Source: Desarmillaria ectypa (Eukaryota; Basidiomycota; Agaricomycetes; Agaricales; Physalacriaceae). From it: a stretch of DNA of 64,000 nucleotides. The number at the start of each line of letters is the position of its first letter. Position 1 is the stretch's first letter. The notes below the pieces were generated by a model. The model was given only the letters and a program-made list of their open reading frames with translations. It did not search any database and had not been told where the DNA came from. The position numbers were made by a program, and so were the translations under genes. Location of the stretch: the NCBI GenBank assembly GCA_030407005.1, contig JAUDYN010000007.1, positions 2,294,001 through 2,358,000 on the forward strand. The letters run 5' to 3'. Of the stretch, positions 42,561 to 54,727 are shown in pieces.

Positions 42561-43196
42561 AATCTTTTGTTTTATCTCATCAAAATAAATAAATTAATCA
42601 TACTATTTCGTTTGATTTAAGTGCTTATTTCTGGTAATAATGTTCGAGGCTTTAAAAAATGATATCTCAGCCTGGCTCTTCCCGCTTGTCTGATTATCAT
42701 CTTTTTGTCGTTGTTCGTGCTAAATGATCTTCACTCAGGGTAACAGCGGCCGCTACTGTCATCATATTACTGAATCGTACCGGCGGTGATGGTACTCAAG
42801 GCCGCGACGGCGGTACACTGGGTATGCTCCATGCTGGTAACATAGCTGCAACCCATGTTTTTTTTTACATTCTTCTGTCAGAGGCTGTGCAAATCCTCGG
42901 ATTTTATGGGTGGTTTGGGTGGTACCTCAAGTCCACGGAGATTGTGGGGGAAAAAAGGAGTTACCAGCTCAGCGCTCAGCATCCGTCTGTTAAATACTGA
43001 GCCTTTGAATGGGTTGAAAAGGAGTCAAAGGAACAGTTTTGAGTAGACAACGAACAGTAGTAAGAACCCGTTCTGAAAATAGACACCTTGATCGAGTAAT
43101 GCCGCATTGTGCTAACATTGATAAACCGGGAATGTATAACCTTCTACCCCGAATAATTCGCCCTTTTCTACCGACCCTTCTTCTTTCCCAACCACC
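42561..43196. other. Intergenic stretch, no gene seen
   Basis: About 640 bp between the uL29m stop and the transcription factor start, on the same strand. It must carry the uL29m 3' end and the transcription factor promoter. I see no conserved reading frame or clear repeat. Confidence 0.5.
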
Positions 43197-46100
43197 ATGA
43201 CCTCAGATCATACAAGGAGACCAAGCGACTCCACTAATCCTTCCAGGAAATCCGCATTATCTTGCGCTGAATGCCGGAGAAGTAAGCTACGATGCGACAG
43301 AGTATTTCCTTGTCAGTCGTGTATCAGGCAGGTCGCTATCACGACCACCATACTCTATCTCATTCGTTTTCAGGCGAGGATGTGCTGGGATATGTCCAGA
43401 CGGTGCGTACAGCTGTTCAAAGTCTACCTATCACTCCTCATGCTCATCTTGCAGGTACACTGACCGCCACCAAGGGCAACAAGTACGGACGTGTTCTCAT
43501 CTTCATTGCACCTCTCTTACGTCACGTCTAGAGTCATCATGGCCCACGCAGAAAAGCTCGCTGAAGAAGTCAAAGTGTTGACTGCACGCATACATGATCT
43601 CGAAGACGCTCTCTCCTCCCGTGACGGTGCATCTCATCCATTGCTACAAGGACGAGATCCCCAACGAGACGAAATAGATGCCCTCTACGAGAAAGGCCTA
43701 CATGAAGTCTCAGATGCAATTGGCTCCCTTTCCATTGGCTCTGATGGACAGGCAAAATACTACGGCGAAACTGCTGGCTCCGAGGTACGTCTTATCCTAT
43801 CTCGGTTTGTGTCTCGGCATTCATTTGGAGGATAGTACTTTGGAAGTCTTCTACCCGTCAGTTGGTCGCCCTTCTGCTTACGCTATACCTTGCTAAACTC
43901 GCTATACAGGAAGAGGAAACAGTACAGGAAGAACGCCTCAAGGATCTTGATCTTCCTTTGGAAATCCTTGACCTCGTCAATGCGTTCCCATTTGGAATGA
44001 AAGATTGCAACTATTCGAAATTCATTTTTTCACCCTTCCTTCCGACGCAAGAGAGGGCAATGTATCTTGCGGAGCTGTACTACCAGAACGCTGCTTGGAT
44101 GTGCGCTCCCATCACAATAATTTTTGGTACATTTTCTAAAATTTCTAACATTGATTTCTAGGTATGATCCGATCGTTCAACATGATTTTGTGATGAACAT
44201 CTTGACGCCATTATATTTCACACCTGGGTTTACGGCCCTGAACACTGTTCATGCGCACAAATTGGCAGTCTTTTTCATGGCAATGGGTGACGGTGTTCTC
44301 TACGACAGCAGCCCTGACTCGGCATATTTGTCGGAACAATATCATGCTCTTGCGCAGGCGGCGATATCCATCGAACCTTTACTCATTGAAGCGACTTCCG
44401 CCACTGTTCAAGCACTGTTCATGATGTTTCGTTTTATATACAACTCGGACAGGAAAAGCAACGAGACCCGATGGGTTTTAACTGGTCTCTGCGGTCGTAT
44501 AGCACAATCCGTGAGTTTTTCCTTTTATGAATCCTTTCCGTCGGTTCTCTTAACCGGCGTCGGCGTTGAGATTGGCCTCCGTAAGTTCCCCTTGTCTGAA
44601 ATTCAGGAGCTGTACTGATCAGCTACAGATCGAGATAGCTCGGGATGGAACCTAAACCCCGAGGAGCTTCAACGACGTCGGAGATTGTTTTGGGAGCTGT
44701 ACACACACGATGCGTGGACGGTGAGTTCACATTGCAGACAGGTGCATAGTACAGTAACTCACCTTCATGCAGTCTATCGTCAATGGACGGCCACCAGCTC
44801 TGATGATCCAACACACCGACTGCCGTTTTCCTGACGACTTGGATCCGATGGTCAAACCGACAGGGGAGGTGGAACTCGGATGTATGTTTTTCCAGCTGAT
44901 TTGGCCTCGATCGATTTGACTGACGACGATTCAGGGCATGCTTGGAAATTCAGATACTCAGCAAGCTGCCTTTCCATATCCATACAACATATCTTTACAA
45001 CGAGAGCGCCCAATTACAAAGCCCTTCTCGACTTGGACAAGAAAATCAGAAAATTTCCCGTCGCACATCATCTGCTCTCTCCAATAGAGACGTCCGAACC
45101 TGGGCGCGCGTGGTCATCTAATCGAGGACATGCCTTGCAACAGTATTGTGTGGTTTGTGAGAGAGAATCAAGTAAATACTGGCATCTTTTCGTTGTGTCC
45201 TTAAATAACGTTATTGCAGATCTCTTGTATATCCACCGAAGCTATTTTGCACAAGCCATCCAGGGACAGTCGCTCAATCCACTACAGCACATGTATGCAC
45301 CGTCAGTGCTGGCAACTTACCGAAGCGCCTGCCGACTGATCTCGAGTCTTCGTGGCTTGAACGTTAGCCACCCTAATATTGCCGCAGCGACTTGGTTCTT
45401 TTGGTCGGGAATCTTTTCATCCTGTGTACGTGAATGCACAGTCATCTTTATCAGATCACTCACTAAATGGAAATTAGGTCGTTCTCGGTGCTCTCGTCGT
45501 CGAAAGCCCTTCATGTAGCTTGTCCCAAGATGCACTAATCCTGCTTAATCAAACCATCCCCTTCTACGACGAGGGCTCTCGACGCTGCCGCCCAGCAAAC
45601 ACTCTGGTACGTGCTTGTCCACTCCATAATGCGTCTGAGCGTGACCTTGACTTTATATAGCCCATGCTTCACAAATTGCGGGACCGTGCCAATCATAGTT
45701 TCTCTACCTTTACAGCCACAGGACAGTCACTCCCAGATGACCGAGCTTGCTCCGACCCCGACGCTCCCGACGAGCTAGCCGTCTTGGGAGGGCGGAAAAC
45801 TGTGATCAACAAGAAAGCATCATCACATTCCCCGAGTTCGAACGACTCGCACCAGAACCTATCAGCGTCCTATATATTTGGAGATGGCAGCGACTCGGGC
45901 AGCAGCCCGCCTGCGAGTCATGACAGCGGCAGCGGCAGCGGCGGCGATGCGCTGATGGACTATTACGACGACCTGGGCACGTCGGGACTCAGTAGTCCCA
46001 CGTACCAAGCCGTCCCCATTCCCGATGGACAGACACATACGGGGTACGATCTCTCCCTAGGCGATATCAGCCCGTCAAGTGCACAGCAGTACGTTCAACC

Positions 46101-46308
46101 TCAGGCACCATCGTATAGCATGCAGCCCCGAGGGCAGGTGCAGCAGATGTACACGCCGAATGTGCAATCCGTGCACCCGTCGTTCCAGGCGATATCAGTG
46201 GACCAGACGCCGGCGCCGATGGGGTATGCGTTTAGTGCAACGCAGGATCAGACGCAAGATGATATTTGGAGGAATTTCGTGCGGGAGTTTGGGCTGGAGC
46301 ATATATGA
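43197..46308 (+). CDS. Zn2Cys6 fungal transcription factor
   Basis: Gal4-type zinc cluster regulator with a fungal_trans middle domain; target genes unknown. About 810 residues in roughly 15 exons. The N-terminal cluster reads CAECRRSKLRCDRVFPCQSC, then IRRGCAGICPDGT after a splice. To keep the last cysteines in frame, the first intron must start with a GC donor (AG|gcaggt at about 43328). A coiled-coil segment (HAEKLAEEVKVLTARIHDLE) follows. The middle domain shows VHAHKLAVFFMAMGDG, CGRIAQSIGLHRDSSGW (across a 10-nt exon, 44571-44580), LFWELYTHDAW and NGRPPALMIQHTDC. The C-terminus is Ser/Gly/Pro/Gln-rich, like an activation region, ending in DDIWRNFVREFGLEHI. Nearest recognisable homologues in my memory are unnamed Agaricomycete regulators. 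Confidence 0.88.
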
Positions 46309-47209
46309 CTCTCTGCTTGATGGAGCACATAGCCAGCTAATATCTTGGCAGTATTTTATGAGGTGTATATATGTTAATTTTATTATGTTGTAGCCTTTGA
46401 ATGGGTCTTTCTCTGTTCAAACTCAAGGCAATCCGCTAGTATAGTTGTGGGTCTATCCGGACATAGAGTTAAATAACAGGCTTAGCAGCACTACAATCGT
46501 CTATACAGTGCGATAGGGAAAAAGTGAGTCCCGTACTATGAGTCCAGCGTCGGTCCGAATTTCCCGATCCAGACTTCCTCCCGCCATCATGGTACGAGCA
46601 GTAAATTGCGCTGTAGCTGGTCACAGTATGCAGCACATTGTTAAAAATAATTTTAGACAGTGCCTCACTGAACCAGCCTTTTGCCTCCTAGGTCCTCCGT
46701 GAAGGACCACAACCGGACTTGCGAACGTGGAACTTCCGACTCAGGGTATCGATAGCTTTGGGAGCGATACAGCGCACGACCTGGTAGCTCTCGAAGCAGC
46801 TAAGCCCTTGGCGCCGGAGATTGACGTCGTCGCACAAGAGGTCCTGTTAGTGATTTTCTGTCCTTATTTCAAGTTATTGGATCGCGTGTAACGTCCATAC
46901 ATAGCTTCGTCAAGGAGACTTAATCAATCGAAACAATTCATGTTGGAAAGAATTTCTTCACGAAGAAAGGGTCACGAACACGTTTCGATGCACTTCATTA
47001 TCATCGTCGTTTCCTTTTTTCCTATCATTCCTTTCCATCTTCGTATTCTACCACCAACTGGATATATCTTTCTCTCTGGTTCCATTTCATAGAATTCTCG
47101 TAGTCACATCCACCCTACCAGTATAAAGGCGCGATGTAAGTATTCACAGACAATATACCTGGGATGTCCTCCCATTCCGAAGTTTTGCATACGAGGCTAG
47201 GCGCTACAA
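46309..47209. other. Intergenic stretch, no clear gene
   Basis: About 900 bp. A stop-free stretch of some 45 codons lies near 46725-46860 on the plus strand, and an ATG followed by a possible intron occurs at 46588, but neither gives a recognisable product. Possible remnant of a degraded gene, not supported. Confidence 0.45.
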
Positions 47210-48912
47210 TCACACTCTTTGCATACTCATATCCACATCTAATCCCTCTGACCGTAGCACATCAAGTCTGGAAAGAGCTAGGATTTTTGCTTCCTCTTCC
47301 CTACTATTAAAGCTCCACCTACCCACAAATCGGCAAATATTCACCGACTTGAGGTGACACGGATGACACGTCCACCGAGATTCGACCATCCTTACGTAAA
47401 CTTCCATCTGAAAGTCAAGGTGGCCACTAAGATGCAGCGTGTGCAGGTCTGGGACGAGCGCCGGGACCTGAGAATCAGACTCTGCGTCGACTCTGCGAGC
47501 GAGATCGTTGAGGGCTTCGTCTGTGACCCCTCCTCCGCCCATGTTCATTAGTCGTAAATCCTGGAGGGTGGGCGTACTCGAAAGAATATGAATGAGGACA
47601 TCTTTTATGATCTCTCCGCTGTTGAAATAGAGATGTAAGAGGACTATGGGGGCTTCAATGAGTTGACGGATAGAAGTAAATGTCGTGTTCGGGTCCTGCA
47701 AGGTGGTGCCGAGCAAGCAAGTTATCGAGAGATCCAACAGGGCAGGCAGTATGAGGGAGTCGAGTACAAAAGGGATCACAGGTGGGAAATGGAAAGCTTG
47801 TCGGTGCACAGATGAAAGCGTGAGTGAGTGTAGCTCGCTGAGAATTGTCTCCTCCACAACCCCGGTCGTCAACGATTGCATGTCAAGGGAAAGACGACAG
47901 ACGGACACATGGAACATCATTTTTAAGACATCCAGAGCACGATGAGCGGGTGGCCCGCGTCCTGTTTGTAAAATCAGTAATTTGGTGCCAAGGGAAGGAA
48001 AGTGAATAGACGTCGCTGACATCCGTGTCACGGAAGACCCGCGAACTTGACAGCGAACCAAAATTGAGGTGCTGAACAACCGCCGAAGTATCGGATGATG
48101 AAAAAAGAACAAGTTCTTGTAGATTAGGGAATGATAGATGTAGTTGTATATAATTGAAGTATCTTGCAGGGAGACAAAGGTGGAGGGTTTGTACTCTATG
48201 GCTAACTGAGAAGGTGGCCATTAACATAGTGGCAGGAGAGATATCCATCCTGACGACTGAGGTGCTCCCACTGTGGCACATCGAGATTAACAATGGGGAC
48301 TATCGAGAGCGAGACAACTGGTTTCCAATGTAGTGGATGTAAGGATTGGAAGACATTCGGTTGATGAGGATATTAACATAAGATCACAGGTTGGGAATGC
48401 GTTAAGAACGTCCTTCCATTTACAAGACACTAGTTCAAATGATAAGAGTGGATGTCTACTGGCAGAAAACGCTGACCGGTCGTTATTGTTCTTCGCCGGG
48501 GGTTCTACTCGAAAAAAAGGAAAGACAAGGATGTGAAGGGCATACGACGTAAAGCGCTAAGAAGAAGGCATCGTTCTCGAAAGCTATCAGAGATGCGTCG
48601 TCGCTCTTTATCCAGCGCAATCAGCTCTTCATCGACTCGGGCGATCGACTGTACAAGATCCTGTCTCAGCGTTTTCAACTCCAAGATGGCGCTGATACGC
48701 TTGCCAGAATCTGATATCATCCTCTGAAGAGGAGACTCTTCAGACGGGTTGGGTGCATCGTTGGAGCGTGCGAGTCTCCCAAGATCTGGATCATCAGCAA
48801 TGGGGCCATCTGCGTCCGTGACGAAAAATCTGTAGGATGGGATGGTGTGGTTTACGCAGGCGCATCCTTTACAAGGGTGCCAGTCGGAGGGAAACCTAGA
48901 TAGTAATGCCAT
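47210..48912 (-). CDS. Probable F-box-like protein with coiled coil and repeat-rich C-terminus, possibly damaged
   Basis: The layout resembles the large F-box families of Agaricomycetes: an N-terminal region (MALLSRFPSDWHPCKGC), a coiled coil (LRQDLVQSIARVDEELIALD), and the segment FRERCLLLSALRR that normally leads into the F-box. A tryptophan segment (LVSCKWKDVLNAFPT) and a long LRR-like C-terminal region (47210-48112, with LQDLRLMNM and LHTLHLSGH) follow. The usual LPxEIL(x)EIF F-box core is missing between ALRR and the next recoverable frame. One plausible splice (CGT C|gtatgc to ggtcag|CG) bridges the gap without it. A second frame change near 48040 could be a 43-nt intron. The exon model is therefore tentative, and the gene may be a pseudogene. 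Confidence 0.5.
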
Positions 48913-49013
48913 GAGCTGTGACGAGCTAGTGTAAGAAAACCTGTAGAATTTGCCAGTCAATTGAGGTCAAAATGGTGATGGACGTACGAGTCGAACAGGT
49001 ATTTGAGACATGT

Positions 49014-50655
49014 TCATGCTTCCATCGTTTCCCAGATTCTTTCCGAGATAAGGAGGAAACGACAGAGGGCCCTACCAAGATAAATACCGACCATCCTCCT
49101 AAGGTAGGACTCTGTGACATCGGGATCCACGTATTCGAAGAAAGCAAAACCCTTGAGATCAATAAGTCAGTAGAAACTGGATGATGAGAGAGAACTTTAC
49201 CTTCGAAGCGCCATTACCATTCTCCCGGACGAGATTAAAGGCTTTCAATTCACCAAAGGTCTTGAGAAGTTCTTGTACCTGCTCCTCATTGAGACTAGCA
49301 GGCAGACCGCCGACAAACACCTTATTGATAGAGTCGGGCACGTTCGTGGAAATGACGCCAGGCACATGGAAGCCGGAACCGGTGCCTACCGACATATCCA
49401 TGCCCCCATAGTCTTTCGGTCTACGGATTTTGAGTGGTCCATTGATGAAGATGATTCCATCAAATGCCATTGCAGAGGTAGCATCTTCGGCGCTGCGGAA
49501 CTGGCCTGAATGTAAGCGAAAGTAAGCAGATGGGAAGCATATACATACCTCTACGAAGGCATAGTTCTTTTCATAATTACATTGTACGGCAAGTACAGGA
49601 TTTCCTGTAGTGCCTGTGCCAAGGTTCATCTCAGCCATTTTAGCGTTGAAGAAGTCTGCCAAATTTTGCTCATTGACATCAGGCGTGATGCTTCCAATGT
49701 AAAGTCGTCGAGATTGGCGAGACAAGTTGGGATTCCCACCAATACCCATGCCAAAGCTTTGCACAGGCATAGGTGTAGGAAGACCAGGGATACCCAGGAT
49801 GGCAGGAATTTGAGTACGATTGGCACCAGGAAGATTGAAGAGACCTAATTAGATGTTGTTAGTCAGCGATTCCAGAAAAATGAGCTAATACGCACCGGTT
49901 TGCTTGGCTTGCATTGCGCTGTATTGCTCGTATCCGGGAGCGTGAATATCCCAGCCAGATGCTTTTCTCCTTCGCTGCGACAAAGGGACGGCGCCTTCTG
50001 GGGTTGGTGACCTTCTTTCGGGAGTGCCGAGACCGTCTCTGCCCTTGCCTCTACCTCCACTCTCCCCTCCGCCCCGACCTCGACCTCGACGGTCACCTCG
50101 ATCTTCTCGTTCAATCTTTACAGCACCATCTTTATCTTCATCGCGTCCACCTCTGTGTCCACGCCGATCATCGTCATATCGAGGGGGACGACGTGGATGG
50201 TCGTCATAGTCTCTATAGTGATCTCGGTCCCGTCTGTCATCCCTCCTACCGCCGCCGTAGCGATCCCTGTCTCGGCCACGGTCACCTCTGTGTTCCCTGT
50301 CTCGGTCGCGGTGTTCCCTGTCGTCGTGTTTGGATGAGCGATGACGCTCCTCACGGTACGCTCCACGTTCTGTAAAAAAGAAAGAAAAGCCGTAGCGCGT
50401 AAGTAACTGGGCTGGTGTGAGGAAGCCGGTAGGTCGGGCGGCGATATTGAGAGGCTAGCTAGCTATAAAAACATGGTGCACGGGAAGAGAAAAATGCACC
50501 ATGAGTGGATCGTCTTTGACAAGTCGAGAAAAAACAAGCTAGAAAAAGACGGCTGGAGGGAAATTGCCTCAGCACCATTCGTTTTTCATGGCTGCTCGGG
50601 AGTGTCACGAGTGACGAGAGGAAAGGAAATGATACTCACCGTGGTCGTCAACCAT
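49014..50655 (-). CDS. U2AF large subunit (U2AF65-like), 3'-truncated
   Basis: Splicing factor that binds the polypyrimidine tract and recruits U2 snRNP. Five exons: 50640-50655, 49896-50369, 49549-49844, 49201-49500 and 49014-49151, 407 residues as it stands. The N-terminus is a long Arg/Asp/His-rich RS-like domain, followed by the ULM-like SGWDIHAPGYEQY (tryptophan that binds U2AF35). RRM1 begins RRLYIGSITPDVNEQNLADF and contains KNYAFVEFRSAEDATSAM. RRM2 begins NKVFVGGLPASLNEEQVQEL and reaches GFAFFEYVDPDVT. After that the sequence loses homology and stops about 32 codons later. The end of RRM2 and the whole C-terminal UHM domain (which binds SF1/SF3B1) are missing. Typical fungal proteins are longer by over 100 residues. 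Either a broken copy or a rearrangement. Confidence 0.85.
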
Positions 50656-51665
50656 GGCTGCAAGGTGGCGGTTTTGGACAGAAAGCGAGAGACACAGCCA
50701 CAACCACGAATTCAGCTGTGCGGTAACCTTCGGCCCGGGCGATCGTAGTTTGCGCTCGGACCAGTAACTTCTACTATCGACCAGGTGTCAATTTCGATGC
50801 CTTTTATTTCTAGCAGCCGCAATTCTTTCCCATTTACCTCGTATTTTTTTTTAGGATACATATTCATGTCCTTGATAATCTCGTTCACTCGTCTGATGGG
50901 TCTCGCTCCCAAAAATAATCAGGAGTTTTTCAAAGGCGCACCGGTGCGATCAGTCTTGACACTTCCCTGCGAAAATTGACTACTTACACGCCGGCACCAT
51001 TCTGCAGCAGCTCACGCTCTTCTGAAAAATCTGAAACTTTGCACAATGTAGGTATGATATTTAAACTGTTCTTCCACCAAATTTGGAAACAAGGCACTTC
51101 GAACATTTGGATTGACACTTCTGGTTGATTGATAGTAATTCTCCCAGTTCGCGGGAGATGGGAAAATTCAGAGTCCTAAATGTATGTAAATCGGCCCTTG
51201 ACATTTAGCACCGACATCGTTTGTTCAATTCGAATGACCCGGTTGGACCGCCTTTCTCTCAAGTGGAAAGAAGCGAGTCTAGCGACATCATTCCGACTGT
51301 TATCGATGCCAACATCCCTCAATATCCCTCCTTTAGCACCAGTCTATTGGTCGGCTTTGGACGGGGACCTTAAACTCTTCTATATAACGCTTGCAAGGCC
51401 CACACCAGGGGGAAAGCCTGCTACATTTACTCCTCTTAAAAGTATTATGATAACCTAAAACAAACTGATGCATACTTTGATTAAATCTGAGTAGTCTAGT
51501 GCTGTTGAGATAAACTTTACTAGATATAATTCTTATGGAGAGTTTGGATCACAGCCAATGAGTGATTTGAATCTCAGGTTGCACAAAGAAGTCATGATCA
51601 GTACTTCAAAAACTGGCAATAATAAGAAGTGCTGTTCGAAAATGACGCGCTCGGTGGTAGCAGAA

Positions 51666-51825
51666 GCCGCCACGAACTCACATTTTCTCTCAGAATGGCT
51701 GGCACCTTGTGATTATAATTCCTATCAGCAAATCTAGGGGCACCCATCTCACCTAGCAGCTGATTGAAAAAGACTCGCGCCGCCACGAGCTCACATTTTC
51801 TCTCAGAATCTCTGGCACCTGGTGA
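51666..51825. repeat. 47-bp imperfect direct repeat pair, 113 bp apart
   Basis: Units 51666-51712 and 51779-51825 share the core CTCACATTTTCTCTCAGAAT and differ at only four positions or so (ACGAACTC versus ACGAGCTC, AATGGCTGG versus AATCTCTGG, CTTGTGA versus CTGGTGA). The spacer is unrelated. It could be a local duplication or part of a repeat unit. Confidence 0.8.
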
Positions 51826-52027
51826 CTGCGAACTGGATGGAAGTTCGGCCAAGCAACTCCGTAAAGGAGCGTGATGGTAACACAGCGTCATATATAAATA
51901 GTAACAGACAAAGTAGCAGTCGCACCGTATTTCTGATTTTCAAGGGAATTTATTTCTACGTAGCCGCATTAAATTTCTCTCTTGCTAAAATCTAAATCAC
52001 TGCACTAAATTTTCGGTACTTTTACCA

Positions 52028-52160
52028 TTAAATATGCAGAAAATAGTGAAAAATTCAAAAAAAAAAAATTAGTAATTTTTTTGTAGTAAAAGAACAATGA
52101 AAAAACATTGCATATTTTCTATGTATTCATAGGTAAAAATACATTGTCTTTCATCCAGTG
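52028..52160 (-). repeat. Dispersed AT-rich repeat, copy 2 (inverted)
   Basis: The reverse complement aligns with 7078-7202: shared ATGAAAGA, TTTTTACCTAT and ATACATAGAAAATATGC blocks, then an AT-rich run and a TTTTCTGCA block in the same order. It includes a run of 12 A near 52057-52068. Identity of the family is unknown. Confidence 0.6.
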
Positions 52161-52921
52161 AATCTCACTGAAAAGTCAATTTCCGAGATAAATTCCTTGT
52201 TGGAAAAAGTGTGACACTGTATGATATATGTGACGCCCTCCTACCATCTTGTGTCATGGCGCAAAACTGGATGTGCAAAAATTAATTACTCCTTCTATTT
52301 TGGGAATTTCGACAATCCGTCTGACAGTTTTGTTCTTCTCATCAAAAGAAGCATGTCTGATAGAGGAATAAGAAATACTGTGATAACTCCGGCCTCAATG
52401 TCCATTGTACAAAAGTAGCGGTGTTTAGGTGATCCGCACCATACTACTAACGGAGCAGGAATATCATCTACCAAATTTCAAACCCGCTCAGTAGTACCTC
52501 TCAGTGCTGTCAGGCGGTACGTTGGCGTCCCTGTACCTCTCTATACACGACCACAGAGAGCCACAGACGCCGGGATGACCTATCCGGGTACCTTGCACGA
52601 TCAGTCATTTGCCCGTATCGAGGGGAATGTTGATTCCTCATGTAGTCTGTGATTCGTTGTCAAGTGATCCTGTATCGCAGGTATTCTACAATCCTCGAAA
52701 GTACAAAGATCACCCCCTGAAGATGGCACCGCAGCGCCACCCCCAAGTGTAACTAGGGAATTGGGATTAGAACGACGCAGTGACGGTGATTTGGTTGACC
52801 TGAATCTTCGATAAGCAGTTTCCCAGGTTCGATAGAGATCGTTACTGGTCATTCCATGATTCTGATTTGGTATATAAGAACCGCGGTTTCACATTTCTAG
52901 CATCTACAGAACGTCGTCACA

Positions 52922-54727
52922 ATGTCTGTCGCTTCAGCTTCGTGAGTGTTTTTCTTTTGCCTTACGAGTGCATATTTGACTAGCCTTGGTCTCAGTCAAG
53001 GTCCTATGCTGGTGGGACACATGATAAACGTCCTCCTCATGGGCGTCGTGCTGGTTCAGGTGTACATATACATGGTTACATATCAAAAGTGCGTGTCCTC
53101 TTCCTAACGTCACGGTTCATTCTCTCCTGACAATAACTAGACGTGACAAGCTTTGGTTAAAGGCGCTCGTGAGTCCTGCCAAACAGACAGCACATTGTTC
53201 GAATCTAAAATACCTCTGTTAACAGGTTTTATTTCTCCTGGCAGTCAATTTGACAAATACTGTTACCGTGAACTTCCACAGTTGATCAAATATTTGTCTA
53301 AACTGACTTCTTCGACAGCAATTCATCTACATGTACGATGCACTCATTGTCCACTTCAGTATGTCATTTAGCACAGTGCCTATCTTGTCTCAATATGCTT
53401 CCTTGTCCAGTGGATCCAACATATCTGGTCAAAGTCACACCGGGTAAGGCCTTCGAATAGATTTGCAGTGGACGGTTATTGAAGACAATTTGATTTACTA
53501 GTCTTTGCCATTTGTGTGTTCTGTCATCGGATGCTTTGACATACTCTATTAATGTTAACTTGTATTTCCGTTGAAAAGCTGCGACCTTGACGGTAAGCGT
53601 ATGTCAGTTTTTTCTTTTCAGATGCTCATTCTATCATAGGGTGTGATATCTGGTTCTGTACAGCTGTTCTTCGCCTGGAGAGTGAAGATCTTGACCTCGA
53701 ATATATGGTTGGTGGCCATAGTGTGCGTGACTGCATTGGCTGGTACTAGTGAGTGGCTCTTTCCCTCGCGAAGAGCTCTTTCTAAGGCCTGTATTGGGAG
53801 TTGGATCCATCGGTAGCACGATTGAAGCCATAAAAATCGGCACTTTCCTTCGCTTTCAAGATATTAAGGTACGACAACTCGTATCTTATCAATTTTGCTG
53901 CAGGATTCACTACAATCATAGGATTGGGTTATTCTCTGGCTCGTGGCTACGTGTGCTGCAGACGTTTTAATAACTATCATTCTCGTTTGGTATCTGTACG
54001 TTTACCTGGTTCCAATGCATCACTATCTTTCATCTTCAGTTCAGGGTATGTGTGCCATTGTTGGGTGAACGAGTCTCCCTTTTTGATCATCTATGCGCAG
54101 AAGAGTCACAAGACAGGATTCCGGGGTTCTGATGAATTAGTCGATAGAATCATTCGATGTGAGCTTTACTTTTCCCTCGGCTGGTGCGAACAGCTGACTA
54201 CGTACACTCTAGCAACTGTGCAAACATGTTTGATTACAACAGTTTGCGCCCTAATTGATTTACTCGTCTACCTTCTGGACGTAAGTCTAGTGGCATTGCC
54301 CCAAGAACACAAGGATCTCAAAGGTCATATAATAGCCCACAGGACTCCATCTAGTATTCAACTTCCCACTCCCAAAGTTGTATACCAACACTCTTCTGAG
54401 CAGTCTCAACTCCAGAGGTGGCTGGTTGTACGATTCTAGTGCAGGATCGCATTCCCATAGTACCGGCGGCACCGCACCTGAAGCTACCCCCAGGTCAAAA
54501 CAGGTTCGACCAGTCGTATTCTGAGATTCCCGTATCCTATAGACTTTTTACAGGGCCTACGCTTCGATCCCGCTCCACATCCTGAAGTCTTTATAACCGT
54601 TGAGCAACATGAGATGGAGGATGTCTCCTTGCGGAAGCCTGGCCGGAGCATTGTGGGCGAGGATGTTAAAGTAAACCCTTCCTTTGACGAATCTCACTCC
54701 TGGGAACAGGCCAGCCGAAAAGTTTGA
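52922..54727 (+). CDS. DUF6534-type multi-helix membrane protein
   Basis: Integral membrane protein of the large Agaricomycete DUF6534 family; function unknown. Read through about 12 short exons. Helix-forming segments in order: GPMLVGHMINVLLMGVVLVQ with VYIYMVTYQKRD; LWLKALVLFLLAVNLTNTV; FIYMYDALIVHF; ISGSVQLFFAWRVKIL, a hallmark segment; SNIWLVAIVCVTALAGT; WVILWLVATCAADVLITIIL with VWYL; KSHKTGFRGSDELVDRIIR; TVQTCLITTVCALIDLLVYL; then NFPLPKLYTNTLLSSLNSRG, the family's most conserved cytosolic end. The tail (KPGRSIVGEDVKV and on) is polar. Several exons are very small (around 12-20 nt), so internal joins near 53510-53640 and 53750-53800 are approximate. No stop codon blocks the spliced frame, so it is probably intact. 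Confidence 0.8.

Larger units (their letters stand above)
50656..52921. other. Repeat-bearing intergenic stretch, no clear gene
   Basis: About 2.3 kb between the divergent U2AF and DUF6534 genes. It contains a 47-bp direct repeat (51666-51712 and 51779-51825) and an AT-rich block (52028-52160) related to 7078-7202. Small open frames (for example plus 51180-51458 and minus 51598-51891) lack family resemblance; the second one merely spans the direct repeat. The last 200 bp should hold the DUF6534 promoter. Confidence 0.6.

Noticed and set aside
50118..50366. Thr/Val/Glu-rich minus-strand frame
   Set aside because: Shifted reading of the RS-like Arg/Asp repeats of U2AF2; the real frame joins a 16-nt first exon to the ULM and RRMs.
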